Source of the DNA: Liopterus haemorrhoidalis
Taxonomy: Eukaryota; Arthropoda; Insecta; Coleoptera; Dytiscidae
Assembly (NCBI GenBank): GCA_963971575.1
Contig: OZ020618.1
Location: 51,598,509 to 51,662,508, forward strand
Reading direction: 5' to 3'
Length of the DNA stretch: 64,000 nt
The notes beneath the pieces are model-generated. The model was not told the DNA's origin and did not search any database. It worked only from the letters and a program-made list of their open reading frames with translations. A program made the position numbers and the translations under genes. Shown piece after piece: positions 33,075-44,045 of this stretch (the first letter of the stretch is position 1; every line of letters starts with the position of its first letter).

Positions 33075-33620
33075 TTTCTTTAAAAAGAATAATATGTCGT
33101 CTATGTCAAGTATATATTTTCTGGGCGACTAAACGGTGTTAATCCATGAAACATAGCATCGTATTTGTAACAGTGATGCATTATATAATCAAATATAGTA
33201 GCACCTTATGAAGATATATTACTGCTATCCCTCCGTTGCAAAAACTAATTTGACTTAATGCAATAACGTCTGGTTATGTGATTGTTATTATTCTAAAAAA
33301 GACCGTATAAACAAGGGAAGCCACTGGGTTGCTCTGCTGCGGTAAAATGTTCGTGCCTCTGTGAAATTAGACTCAACTTTTAGATTTATTACTAAATTAT
33401 TGTACTCGGGATACAAGATATTAGTATACACTGAATATAAAGCTTTTCAAACCGCTTTCATAATTACTTTCTTTTATGCTGCAAAAAATTAAATACACTG
33501 CGTAACAATGCACGATAATAAAACGGCAATATTTGTAAATGTTTTGCGACAATATATAGTTTTACCATAAAATTTCCAGTAATATTAAAATATCTATAAG
33601 CATCTTTTTGAATTTCACTG
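33075..33620. other. No gene recognised
   Basis: No supported feature. Confidence 0.4.
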
Positions 33621-33624
33621 AAAC

Positions 33625-33826
33625 TTGCGAGAAGGCAATGCGGAACGGAGCAAAAAAAGGTCGTCACTTCCGAAGTATAAGTGTAGAGCAAACAAAAAAA
33701 AGGTCCTCACCTCCCAAATATAAGTAAAGAGCAAAAAAAGTCTTCACCTCCTAAATATAAGTACAGACCAAAATTCGGCCCTGGGGACAACAAATCAAAA
33801 TGCGGGACGAATGATCACCCTACTTT
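33625..33826. mobile_element. hAT-type MITE with minisatellite, copy 2 (left-truncated)
   Basis: GCGAGAAGGCAATGCGGAAC and three units of AAAAAAGGTCCTCACCTCCC with AAATATAAGTAAAGAGC match the element at 19308-19640. The right end GACGAATGATCACCCTA also matches (TAGGGTGATCATTC on the minus strand). The left TIR is missing. Confidence 0.8.
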
Positions 33827-33829
33827 AGA

Positions 33830-34745
33830 GGCTAATATCTAAGTAACTCTGAAATAAGTTAAAACTCCCTTTTAGTATGATTATTAATGTTAAGTTAAAT
33901 TTTGACATGCAATATTTCGGATTATCGTTGTTAATTTTGTACTTCTTCCTTTAATTAAATTAATAGCAAAACAAATCAATTAGTCGGTGTAATTGTCTTT
34001 TAATTTATATTCCTAAATTTTAATCAACCCGGTTCATATTAAACAGATTTATGCGTAATCGTTCGGTTTGCCATATTCGGAGTTTGTGTGTAATTAGCCC
34101 TTGGCTGACCGTACGGCCCTCACTGCCCTATTCTCTGCCCCCCCCCCGTTCACCACACCAGCCTCAACCCAACCCCAGCCCGTGTAACATATTGTTTGCA
34201 AACTTCCTCAAGACAATCTGCAGTGATAGCGGGTGGGAAAGCTTTACTCTAGGTGAACCAATACATACCGGATCAAAGTTATGTTCAGATAATCTCCACA
34301 CTCAGTGCAACCGCTTCAACTCTAAGTACTATGTAGTAAATGCGCTGTTATTACAAGTTTATTACTGGATTTGTAGGGGGAATTTGAAATATTAATGTTT
34401 ACGTAAAACTATGCTTGATAGATTAATTTCATTCCAAAACACTACACTGATCAGTGTCATTAGGATCGTCCCTGTGTTATAATAGATACATTTAAAAAAA
34501 TATCTAGGTACAGAGATACCTGTAAAAAATATTTGTATCTAGATACAGCTAGATACTTTTGAAAAAACACTGAAAAAGAAAATATCATATTTTTTATTAA
34601 CAGTGCATATTAATCAGTATTGTACAGAATGTTCAAAAATGACCGTGACGTAGCAAAAACCCCACTAAATTCAAGGTAAAACACTATTCTATGGAATAAA
34701 TTTGTACTAAATAACGAATGAATTATGTTAGCCATATATGCTAAC
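33830..34745. other. No gene recognised
   Basis: The frame at 34051-34395 contains a Pro-rich stretch but no domain. At 34500-34560 words such as TATCTAGATACAGCTAGATA repeat locally. No element could be delimited. Confidence 0.4.
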
Positions 34746-34750
34746 GTATG

Positions 34751-34796
34751 AGCTGCGTATCTATAAGACTAATGTTAGTCTTATAGATACGCAGCT
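34751..34796. repeat. Perfect hairpin, 22-bp arms and 2-nt loop
   Basis: AGCTGCGTATCTATAAGACT continues to AA at 34772 and is followed after TG by its exact reverse complement (34775-34796). Perfect arms with almost no loop suggest a recent template-switch or fold-back duplication rather than a transposon end. Confidence 0.9.
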
Positions 34797-34799
34797 ATG

Positions 34800-35310
34800 T
34801 TCTTGTTAAGAGGATGTTCCTATCAATCAAATTTTAGCCCTAATTGAAGCGGGATTCGTGTAATGTCACGATCATTTTTGATCACATCAAAAAATTACTG
34901 ATAAGAAAAATGTGATTTTATTTTTTCTCATTCCATACAAATTTAATTTTTAAACAAAATTTGAGATGACATTCTCAGGCTTATATATTAAATTTATATG
35001 AACATTTAATAATTTATTCAATTTTACGTGTGTTAGGAAACACACCTACTTATCTTACTGATTTCAGTTAGGAAATGAACTTAATATCCACACTAGCATG
35101 GCTGGCCCTTGGGTGAAGCGAACTAGAGCCAGGTACTTTTGAAGGGCCTTAATTTGTGTTGCCCAAGGCTTCACAAAACCACAGTCCACTCCCAAACCAC
35201 TTGTGTGGATATAATTTTCCATATGTTTTTAGTAAATTCCTCATCAAAATAGCAACAATACTTATTCAAAAACTTAGTTTTCATTAATAATAACCCATTT
35301 TCCTTAAGCG
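34800..35310. other. No gene recognised
   Basis: No supported feature; AT-rich flank of the following mariner relic. Confidence 0.35.
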
Positions 35311-35312
35311 TT

Positions 35313-35935
35313 GAAGCTACTATTGTGGTGACGAAACTTGGATTTATTTATATGAACCGGAAACTAAGCAACAATTCACTGTTTGGGTCTTCCAAAATGA
35401 ACCGAAACCCACAAAAGTTGTTCGTTCACGAAGCACTTCCAAAAAACGCTTTTTTTTCGGTTGTACTGGACATGTCGCAACCATTCCTTTAGATAATCAG
35501 AGAACAATTAATGCTGAATGGTAAACAACAATTTGTTTGCCAGAAGTCATCGACAAAATCAGGAAAAACCAAAAACGTCGCATCATTCTTCATGACAATG
35601 CAAGCTCTCACATAGCATATCAAACAATTGATTATTTAAAGGAGAAAAACATCGAATTAATGTATCATTGTTAGTATTCATCTGATTTATCCCTTAACGA
35701 CTTTTTTTGTTCCCCAATGTCAAACAAAAAATGCGTGGACAGCAAAAACCTGTTGAAGCCATGGTTTTGAGATACCAACTTCAGAGTGGAAAAATGTTTC
35801 GAGAATTGGTTTAAACGCATGCAAAAGTGTATAAATCTTAAACGCGAATATTTTGAAATGCAATAAAACAGTTTGTGCAAAAAAAAAATTTTCCTTTCTT
35901 AGTTTTTGTAAAAACTTAAAAGGTATCCCTTGTAT
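35313..35935 (+). pseudogene. Mariner transposase C-terminal pseudogene
   Basis: GDETWIYLYEPETKQQ (first Asp), VWVFQNEPKPTKVVRSRSTS, GCTGHVATIPLDNQRTINAE, IILHDNASSH (second Asp), ELMYHC*YSSDLSLNDFF (third Asp) and KCFENWFKRMQKCINL with YFEMQ and a stop near 35865 follow in order. There are at least two in-frame stops and a frameshift after NDFF. The right end is TTAAAAGGTATCCCTTG next to TA at about 35934. The N-terminal half is absent. Motifs match the mariner split at 30994/32313. Confidence 0.9.
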
Positions 35936-35939
35936 ATGA

Positions 35940-36755
35940 TACTAGAATTTACTGTGATAATTTAATTGATCAATAAAATTAATTAATCACTTTCGCAGAT
36001 ATTCTGTGACGTGTCAGTAATGTACTTAAGTAGTGGATAAAGTTATTGAGTTTACTCGTTCCCACATTGTATTATGAAATAAATGGCATTTACCATAATC
36101 GATTCGCTTCATTAGTGGCCACTCCTAATCATTCATTCTTTTATCTGCTATCTTCACATCTAATGGTCCATTCATTACCCCCCAAGGTCCCTATTTATCA
36201 ATAGCAACTAGATACCTATATCCTACCTACCATCTACTATGTTAATTACTCCCTTTAAATATGGAAGCATTTTAATTATGTTTTCAAGTACACGGCTACA
36301 TGAGACGTTCACACTTCATACACGCACACTAAATACGCCTTTAATTACTTACTAATTAGTTGAAGGCAATTAGTTAGATTCAGATAAACAGGGAGATCTA
36401 AGGAATGGTTCATTCATGACGTCAAAACGGACCTCCAGCAACTAAGGGTCCGAAATTAGAAAGAAAATTGGAAAATTCAAGAATCTGCAAATTCGAGACC
36501 ATAAGGAAATCTCACCACATGTCCGGTCCATCTTCACTCCAGGCCTAACTTTTTTTTTTTTTTTAATTCAGGGAAAATCTTTTATAGACACCAATCTGGT
36601 AGTGTCGGAATCTCCTTCATTTGGCCTACCGACTGAAAACCCTGCTTGCCCCTTTTTCCCACCAAGGAACTATCTGAAGTGATTTTCGTCTTGGAGGGAA
36701 CAGGCTAGTTCAATCTATCCTCACATTCCTCTATTCTGTCTTTCTCGATTGTTAT
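35940..36755. other. No gene recognised
   Basis: Contains a T tract near 36550-36565; otherwise nothing supported. Confidence 0.4.
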
Positions 36756-36759
36756 TAGG

Positions 36760-37430
36760 TAACCGGACTGATTAAAAAAAATTTTATTCGAATTGAATTA
36801 CAATTTAACATTGTCTCCCTCAAAATAACTTCCTTGGGAAGCTACAAAGCGCTGGAGACGGTTCTTCCAATCCTTATAGCAGTGCTGGAACTCGGATATT
36901 GGAACAGGTTTCAGCTGGTCGGTTTCGAATATTTGAATGTTTTGGAGTATCTCAAAATGACGTCCTTTGAGGTGATTTTTCTATATTAGGAAGAGACAAA
37001 AGTCACAAGGACTCAAGACAGGCAAATAAGGAGGCTGAGGAGCCACAGGAATGTTTTTTCTGGCCAAATTGGTTTATTGAAATTGTGTGACAAGGCGCAT
37101 TGTCATCCCCAATTCATTGGTCAAAATCTGATGAATGGTAGTGTGAATCAAATTCTGACTGGCAACCGACGATCTGAACGCACAATTGTGATTCATTTTT
37201 AATCAACTCTCTTCCTTGAAGAAATGCCTCGATGGTAAGAGATTTGGGTCGAATGAAGTCATCGCTGAAACAAAGGCCTATTTTGAGGGTTTCGAAAAAT
37301 TGTGTCATTCGAAGGGCATCGAAAAATTGGAGAATCATATAGTTCTAAAAGGAGATTATGTTGAGAAATAAATTGTGTTTTGCCGAAAAATGTATGTTTT
37401 CTTGTCTAGGTCGAATATTTTTCAACCACC
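36760..37430 (-). pseudogene. Internally deleted mariner (second family)
   Basis: The minus-strand C-terminal part reads DNAPCHT (second Asp), ending in KPVPISEFQHCYKDWKNRLQ and RFVASQGSYFEGDNVKL with a stop near 36800. PPYLPDLSPCDFFLFPNI carries the third Asp. Upstream (37345-37110) are pieces of the N-terminal region, the best being IHTTIHQILTNELGM, the end of the second helix-turn-helix. That runs straight into the second Asp block at GGGGATGACAATG near 37105. The segment with the first Asp is thus deleted. The right end near 36760 (TTAGGTAACCGGACTG) is probably the 3' terminus. Confidence 0.8.
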
Positions 37431-37434
37431 CCTC

Positions 37435-38110
37435 TTATGTGCCAGTGACTAAATTAATGTAATGTCCAGTCATAAGGTGGCAGTATCCGTTTTCGAAACA
37501 GCTAGGAAAATTTTGGTACCTCGTATATCTGTGTATTTTCTGGTACATGAATGTTTATTTTGCGATCCAACTTTAATTGAAAAGTATTCATATCTACTTT
37601 TTGGTTAGAGCAAGTTATTATTCACGCTGACTCTGTTATAATTCGCTGGTTATAAATAATGCTATTTTAAGTCGAATATTAGTTTGAATTAATAATGCAG
37701 ATTATTAATACAAAATAGATACTTTAAATAGAACCATATTAATATTGATAAGCATAAAGCGCGCGTATAATTATGCCTCTGAATTATTATTGTACATTTA
37801 CCAACTAAAATTTCGTTAGATTTATTTATTAATGCTTTCAGGAACATTATTATTAAATTAAATATTTTATGTTATTTCATATTTTAACATTTACTTTATT
37901 GTTTTATATATTATATAAACTTTTGATATGTTTGTTTTCATTTTATAATTTTAGTTTTTGTTAACAAAACCTGAACTTTTCCAGGCCAAACAAAAAATGT
38001 AAAAACCGCAATAATGAACTTTTTTGATAAATGGATTCATAGAGAATTAAAACAATATTTTTTTGAATACTTTGCTCCAAACCAGACTTTCGTAGGATAA
38101 AAACATACAT
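37435..38110. other. No gene recognised
   Basis: AT-rich, no supported feature. Confidence 0.4.
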
Positions 38111-38114
38111 AGTT

Positions 38115-38570
38115 CCAGAAGCGGCTTTAAGGGGGGGGGGCGCCAGGCCAGGAAGGGCGGCGGACGGTCAGGTCATCACTTATGTCATCCAGTATTTTAA
38201 AAGTGAGACCTTTTTTTTGCTCTTCACTTGGATCTGGCAGGTGAGGACCTTTTTTTTGCTCTTCACTTGGATCTGGTAGGTGAGGACCATTTTTTTTGCT
38301 CTTCACTTCTTGGATCTGGGAGGTGAGGACCCTTTTTTTGCTCTTCACTTGGATTTGGGAGGTGAGGACCTTTTTTTTGCTCTTCACTTGGATCTGGCAG
38401 GTGAGGACCATTTTTTTTGCTCTTCACTTCTTGGATCTGGGAGGTGAGGACCTTTTTTTTGCTCTTCACTTCTTGGATCTGGCAGGTGAGGACCTTTTTT
38501 TGCTCTTCACTTGGATTTGGGAGGTGAGGACCTTTTTTTTGCTCTTCACTTGGATCTTAATTTTTATTTT
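38115..38570. repeat. Minisatellite array of 40-48 bp units, possible hAT end
   Basis: About nine units such as GGTGAGGACCTTTTTTTTGC with TCTTCACTTGGATCTGG run from 38195 to 38555. On the minus strand these match the units at 19345-19490 and 33640-33760. CAGAAGCGGCTTTAAGG at 38116 looks like a hAT end, different from that of the other two arrays. Long frames on both strands (38127-38685) are translations of the tandem repeat. Confidence 0.8.
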
Positions 38571-38592
38571 TATGACGGTGGCAAAAAAATAT

Positions 38593-38798
38593 CGCTGTAT
38601 AGTTCTTGGATATCTTATCATATTATTAAAATTAATTAATCAAATTATTTTTGATTTTACATTTAATATCTGGCCATTGTTTTAAATATACCAACCATTT
38701 AAAAATAATTGTTCATTAAGACTAAATTGGCAATTAAGAGACCCATATAAAGCGAATATCTTGTTATTTATTTTATGTAAAAATATATAGTGGTAAAG
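38593..38798 (+). repeat. Repeat R, copy 1
   Basis: About 200 bp (GTTCTTGGATATCTTATC, AATTATTTTTGATTTTACAT, GGCAATTAAGAGACCCATAT, AAATATATAGTGGTAA) recur in reverse complement at 44941-45140. No coding potential. Confidence 0.7.
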
Positions 38799-38799
38799 C

Positions 38800-39570
38800 C
38801 CTATTTTTTACTGTTTGATAACTTCGCGATTTTTCGCAGTTTAATTGCAGTTAGTGATCTCCAGGGAGCCATTCTATGTGGAGGAGGTTTAATATTTTAA
38901 CTTTGACCGACTAATTTCATAGTACACCATTTAAAACATAAACTGTACTTAAATTAATGGTGCACAACAGTGTACGTATTTTGTACACATCTGTACATAC
39001 AATTGGTTCACAAAACATTCACTGAACTTCCCAAATTTTTGCCATTTTGACTCAATCTTATTAAAAAAAAATTGATTTGAGCACAATTTATTTGATTCAA
39101 TTTTTAATTGACGAACGCCCCCTGGAACGAAAATATCGTACACTTTTTTAATAAAAATTAAATTTTAACCAAAATTAAACTAATGTATAAGCCTCTCCGT
39201 AAAAAATCGAAGAAATTTTTTTATTATTTTATGTTTTTTTTTTAAATTGAAGAGAACATTTAACAGTGTAACAGCCCTGCATTCATTTTATTAAAAACAA
39301 TATTAAACAGAAATGATCATTTCCTTAGTCGTAACAACTTTTCTTATTTACATTTTTGCTATCAAGTAGTTACTTGACTGATAAGTGAGTTATTTGAAGC
39401 TTATAGGTAACAATACTCTTAGCCCCCTAAATAATATTTTTTTAAAATACATCGAACAGAGAAAATTCTTCATTCTTAACAATTTTTCTTATATGCGTTT
39501 CTACTGTTAAATTAAAGATAAGTGAGATATTTCAAGTTAATAGGTAACATTCCCCTTACTGAAAAGCCAG
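38800..39570. other. No gene recognised
   Basis: No supported feature. Confidence 0.4.
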
Positions 39571-39572
39571 AA

Positions 39573-40221
39573 TACTTTATGGTACTCAGATAAGGCAACC
39601 TACTGAAGATCCACAATCCAACCGCATCAATGAACGAGATTGAATATAATTCTTGGTGTTCATTTATTTAAGTAGTACAAATTTTTCTTGGAAAACATAA
39701 GGCATAGAATTAGTGGAAAATATGCTTTCCAGCTTTAATATTCTCGGTTGTATTATGACCACTTACCAGAAAACCTGGGTGATTTTAGTGAAGAACCGGG
39801 GGAAAGATTCCATCAGGACATAAAACTATGGAAGATAGATATCAAGGAAGATAAGTAGCCACATGATGGCCTACTACTGTTGGAGTGTTCAGAAAGACTT
39901 TCTGGTAAACTCCATACTAGAAAGTCGTACAAAAGAACATTTTTAAGTGATAAGTGATGAATGTATATTTATCTACTTTGTGAAATAAATACCTTACTTT
40001 GTCTCTTTTGCGTTTGTAACTGGCAGCAAATAGTAACAGTAATAACGTGAAAAATACATAAGTTAAGAAATAAGATATTTTATTGTAAAAGAGGCCAATA
40101 TAGCGTATCTCAAAAACTAGATCTGATAGACCAAATCTGACGGCTATTTTGGATTCTGTGCCCAAAAATCACATAGAGACAGTTAAAAACTCGCAGGTAC
40201 CAAAATGTCTGTTGGGCTGTG
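39573..40221 (+). mobile_element. Unclassified transposon family T, copy 3
   Basis: Begins at a coding segment equivalent to GPQIRQPTEDPQ, passes WCSFI and NFSW-type remnants, then GERFHQDI in frame with the text near 39805 and MMAYYCWSVQKDF near 39865. It shares the 3' tail with copies 1 and 2, ending TGTCTGTTGGGCTGTG at 40221. It is truncated on the left and frameshifted. The minus-strand frame at 39917-40165, though similar in all three copies, is a shadow of the conserved tail. Confidence 0.7.
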
Positions 40222-40973
40222 TAATCAATTACAACTAAAGAACAATTTCTATCTACGCGCACTTTTTATCTGTCTTCGGGCCCGAAGACGACACAGACAA
40301 AGTGTTTGATATTCTTGTATTCTTTTATAAGTTAGAGAGCACAACACTAAATATTTTAGTATTAATCAAAAATGTAATCGTGGTTTTAAAGTGGTAAATG
40401 CAACGTTGCTCATAATTTTGTAACTCACAAACAAAATTATTAATTAAAACATGAAACAAACGAATCGAATAAACATATGAAATAATAAGCTTTGTTGACA
40501 TTTTTTCGTGTTTTAATTGGACGTTTTGTCTTTTAAATTCCATGTTTTTTGCCAGTTTTGGTTCGTTGGTCGTAACAAGCGTACTTTGTTTATGAGAGAA
40601 TACATAAAGAGATTTGATTAATTCTATCAATTTGTCTGAAATGAAAGCGTAATATGATTTCCTTTTGAGCGTTTTTAGAGCGATTTGTAGCGCTCGCATC
40701 TCGTCCACAAACCCAAGAGACATATGGAGAGATGTGTAGTCCGATAAATCCTATTCACAGACGAATTCGATTCAAATATATTTAGAATAGCGTAGGTGGT
40801 AAAATAGAGCAAAAATACGATTGGATTATTGACAAGGATATAAAATAAACATAAACATATACATTTAAAATACATTCATAACTTATTCCTAATAACATTA
40901 ATAGGATTTTGTAGCTATGACCAAGAAACCCATAACCAGATTTTCTCATACTTTTTACTCTTGCGGAGCAAAT
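40222..40973. other. No gene recognised; 18-bp palindrome
   Basis: GTCTTCGGGCCCGAAGAC at 40272-40289 is a perfect palindrome. Frames at 40325-41057 on the minus strand show no domain. Confidence 0.5.
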
Positions 40974-40975
40974 TA

Positions 40976-41778
40976 TTAGGTCAAGTATGAAATTTGTAGA
41001 AAAAAAGGCAAAGTTGGTAGATAACTTACAAATATAAAGAATTATTTTATTCATCAAATTTTGTTGTTCAGGTCGGTGGTATAAAACCCTGGCGGACGAG
41101 AGTCAATGAATTCCTGGAAGGCCATTTTTACACCATTGTCGGAATTAAACTGTTTTCCTATTAAAAAGTTGTCCAAATTGCGGAAGAAGTGGTAGTCAGA
41201 GGGGGCTAGATCTGGTGAGTATGGAGGATGATGAAGAAGTTCCAACTCCAATTCCTGTAGTTTTACCACAGTCATTTGTGCAGTGTGTGGTCTAGCGATA
41301 TCATGCAATAAGATAGGAGTCGATCTGTTGACCAATCTAGGCTGTTTTTCTTTAAGTTTTTGCATCATTTCGTCCAGTTGGTTGCAGTATATTTCTGCTG
41401 TGATTGACGAACCAGTTTTTTTTTGTTTTTAAGTTACCTGTACGAAATTTGGCGAACTAATTTGATATTATCTGCTGCGTAGTAACACTAGAGCCAAATA
41501 CACTATTAATGTTTCGCGCGGTCTGCGGTGCCGTAGTTCCACGTAAGAACTCGTACTTCATAATAGTGCGAATTTCGGACCGTTCCATTTTCAACAAAAT
41601 TAATTTTAAAAAAAGTTTTTGTTATTTTTTAGAGCATGCAATGATTTCTTTAAACAGGCGAGATGTGTAACTTTCCAACAAAACAAAACAGAACGGTAAA
41701 ATATTAAGCTAATGTCAAATAATAAGCTGTTAAATTTGGCAATATTATTAACAACAAATTTCATCCTTGACGACCTGA
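40976..41778 (-). mobile_element. Internally deleted mariner family M, copy 2 (complete ends)
   Basis: The ends TCAGGTCGTCAAGGATGAAA (minus strand, 41778 inward) and TTAGGTCAAGTATGAAATTT (40976 inward) are inverted, each flanked by TA. The minus strand has MERSEIRTIMKYEFLRGTTA and ARNINSVFGSSVTTQQI, then NWFAKFRTGNLK. It then jumps to SSITAEIYCNQLDEMMQKL, HDIARPHTAQMTV (second Asp changed to Ile at the next position) and PPYSPDLAPSDYHFF. The missing middle is the same as in copies 1 and 3. Total 803 bp, so this copy defines the deleted element's ends. Confidence 0.9.
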
Positions 41779-41859
41779 TATATAAAATTCTTATTTCAGG
41801 AAACCCCTATATAAAAAATAATACACTTCCAAGGCCCTGTCTTTCCACCTTCAGGTAAA

Positions 41860-42212
41860 CCTCTAGAAAGCTGTATCCAAGGTATAAAGTTAAGCTTGTA
41901 GTCCTGATAGTTGGTGTTTTGGGTGGTATGAAAGCCTCCTATCGAAGGGAAATAGATATACTCTTTGATCTGCAGGATGCAGAAAGCAATGTTGCTCGGC
42001 TAACTCCGCATTGTGTGGACACTGGCGTAATTTCTGCGTCTGCATATCGCCACGATTTAGGATGCAGCCGTGTGTATTTAGCCACTAGTCTCTTGTATGA
42101 CGCGGCTCAAAAGTTGCTGGACTTTGCGATTAGCAAACGCTTGTCAAGACCTGATAAACCCCAAATAATGTTTAAATCTATATATAACAATTCAACGCCC
42201 AGTAGATTGTAA
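41860..42212 (+). pseudogene. Possible LINE C-terminal domain remnant
   Basis: The frame open across 41880-42212 reads RYKVKLVVLIVGVLGGMKAS and continues to ARLTPHCVDTGVI. The hydrophobic VVxxVGxLGG pattern resembles a short domain found at the C-terminus of some non-LTR retrotransposon proteins, but the following residues do not match convincingly. It could also be chance. Confidence 0.35.
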
Positions 42213-42214
42213 TA

Positions 42215-42930
42215 ATTTTAGTTATACCATTGTCCTTCTTAATGGAAAATCTTGTATTACTCCTTCTTCATTAAGTAGATAGTGCACACAAGTTTTTACT
42301 ACTTTTATTTAGGATAATTTCGTTTAGTTTCGTTTATTTTATGAGGACGATTCTTATATGTTTTCAACAATTTTCTATATGTTATACCTCTGCGTATTCT
42401 CACCAAATTCCCGTGAAAAAAGATAAGGATATTATTTTTTATGTTGGGACACACGTGTGCCAAATATCGATTTGTAATTTTATAAATTTGTTATATTTAT
42501 CTCCCTATCTATACGAACTATAGGGGCAATTCAATAAAAGAAATTGTATCACATAAAGATAAGATGTTCAGTAAAACACATTATTGTTTAAATATGTCAT
42601 GTCTAACTTCTGTTCTACTACAATTTTTTCTTCAATTTTTCAGTAAGCTTCTTGTTTTATCCGATATAACATCCAGGAAAGAAAAATACTCCAAATCTGG
42701 TTTATAGTTTACAATAACTTCTTAGACTAAGGAAAAACTAATAATAGACTAAGGAAAAACTAATAATAAAGTGAAATGTGAATTTTCACATATTTCAGAG
42801 TTACGTAGGTATTTACTCGACAGATAGTGCTCATAGGCTTAAACCTGACCCACCTAAAAAAATTATGCGAAGTGAATTTTTACACATTTCTAGATTTAGT
42901 AGGTAGTATAAAGGTCTAACAAGTATTGGT
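42215..42930. other. No gene; scattered end motifs of repeat D/E
   Basis: At 42765-42900 two reverse-complement remnants of the ATGTGTGAAAATTCACACTT motif occur (TGTGAATTTTCACATATTTC and GTGAATTTTTACACATTTC). AAGGAAAAACTAATAATAGA is repeated twice near 42725-42770. Otherwise nothing. Confidence 0.4.
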
Positions 42931-42933
42931 AGG

Positions 42934-43916
42934 TAACCGACGAGTTCATCGAAAGTAAATTCATCGAAACTCATCGAAAACGAGTTCGTCGAAAACGAAT
43001 TCATCGAAAGCAAATTCATCGAAAATCAATTCATCGAATGATCAATTCATCGAAAAAAAAAATGTTTTTTAAATATTTGAGAGGAATGCCGAGGAGATCG
43101 GAAAGTCAAAAAGCAGTGATCAATAAAAGTAGACAGAAATAATTGCATAAAATTTTTTATATGGTTTAAAAAAAGAAATATTCTTTTATTCAAATATGCA
43201 CCAAAAATGATCTCACTAAAACTTAATTTAAATTTGCAAAAATTATATATTAAAAATATGATGACAGATAACACAACAAGTATCATTAATATTGTTATAC
43301 AATAATCCCCCGAGAAAAAGTCGCAGTTACGTAAAATGAAAATTTCAAAGAATGGAAAATTTTTTGAGTAGAGTTACATACAATTTTACAAAAAATTATT
43401 TTCTATTTGTATGTACAGAGTGATTATTTAATGGCGAGACGACGTCACTGGAAGTTTTAATAATTTGCCGTTTCATACACATCGTAGCAGGCGATTATGC
43501 GCGCATGCGCGTAGTAGACACTTCCGTCATCTCCAAATTATTGAGTCAATGATTTCCTGCCATTCTTTTATTTGATTTTCTATTATTTTATTTGATAATT
43601 CGGTGACGCCGTCTCGCTATTAAATAATCACTCTGTATGTACATATACATTTCAGTTTATTTTTGTCTTGTTTCTTTTATATGTGTATTTATGTAGTTTA
43701 TATTTCTTTTGTTCCTTTATAGTCTGTCAACTTTTATTGACCACTGTTTTTTTGGCTTTCCGAACTCCTCGGCATTCCTCTCAAATATTTACAAAATATT
43801 TTTTTTTTTCGATGAATTGACGATTCGATGAATTGATCATTCGATGAATTTGCTTTCGATGAACTCGTTTTCGATGAATTGATTTTCGATGAATTGGCTT
43901 TCGATGAACTTACCGT
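42934..43916. mobile_element. Foldback element with tandemly repeated arms
   Basis: The left arm (42942 to about 43136) and right arm (about 43722-43910) are inverted copies. Each starts with AGTTCATCGAAAG and holds about seven units of roughly 16 bp (TTCATCGAAAGCAAA and variants). These are followed by GAGAGGAATGCCGAGGAG-type sequence and TCAATAAAAGT. Inverted ends made of short tandem units are the hallmark of foldback (FB-like) elements. The middle has no coding capacity and hosts a 220-bp MITE. Target duplication was not resolved. Confidence 0.8.
43416..43635. mobile_element. 220-bp MITE nested in the foldback element
   Basis: CAGAGTGATTATTTAATGGC at 43416 continues GAGACGACGTCAC and is matched at the right end by GTGACGCCGTCTCGC and TATTAAATAATCACTCTG, with two mismatches in about 33 bp. 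TA flanks both ends (43414-43415, 43636-43637). The centre has GCGCGCATGCGCG. A Tc1/mariner-type MITE by target and end structure. Confidence 0.9.
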
Positions 43917-43929
43917 GAATCGTATTGGT

Positions 43930-44045
43930 ATACAGGACTCATGGCAAGATCTGACACATAACAGGTCAAGATGGAGGACTTATGTTAGTGAGAGCAAAAG
44001 TTAACCCATCTGACAGTGCCCAAAGAAGAAGAAGAAGAAGAAGTT
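43930..44045 (+). mobile_element. LINE 3' end with (AAG)n tail, copy 2
   Basis: The coding remnant SRWRTYVSESK is followed by CATCTGACAGTGCCCAAAG and an AAG tract at 44024-44041. It matches the end at 3515-3592 (WRAYVSEAK and the same tail). Confidence 0.6.

Noticed and set aside
34051..34395. Pro-rich secreted-protein-like frame
   Set aside because: No signal peptide that convinces, no splice context, and no homologue known to me.
38127..38685. Repetitive proteins of about 70-130 residues on both strands
   Set aside because: They follow the minisatellite unit; no start context or domain.
42942..43060. Short repeats with spacers resembling a CRISPR array
   Set aside because: Units are degenerate, contiguous and mirrored at 43800-43910; insect context; explained as foldback arms.
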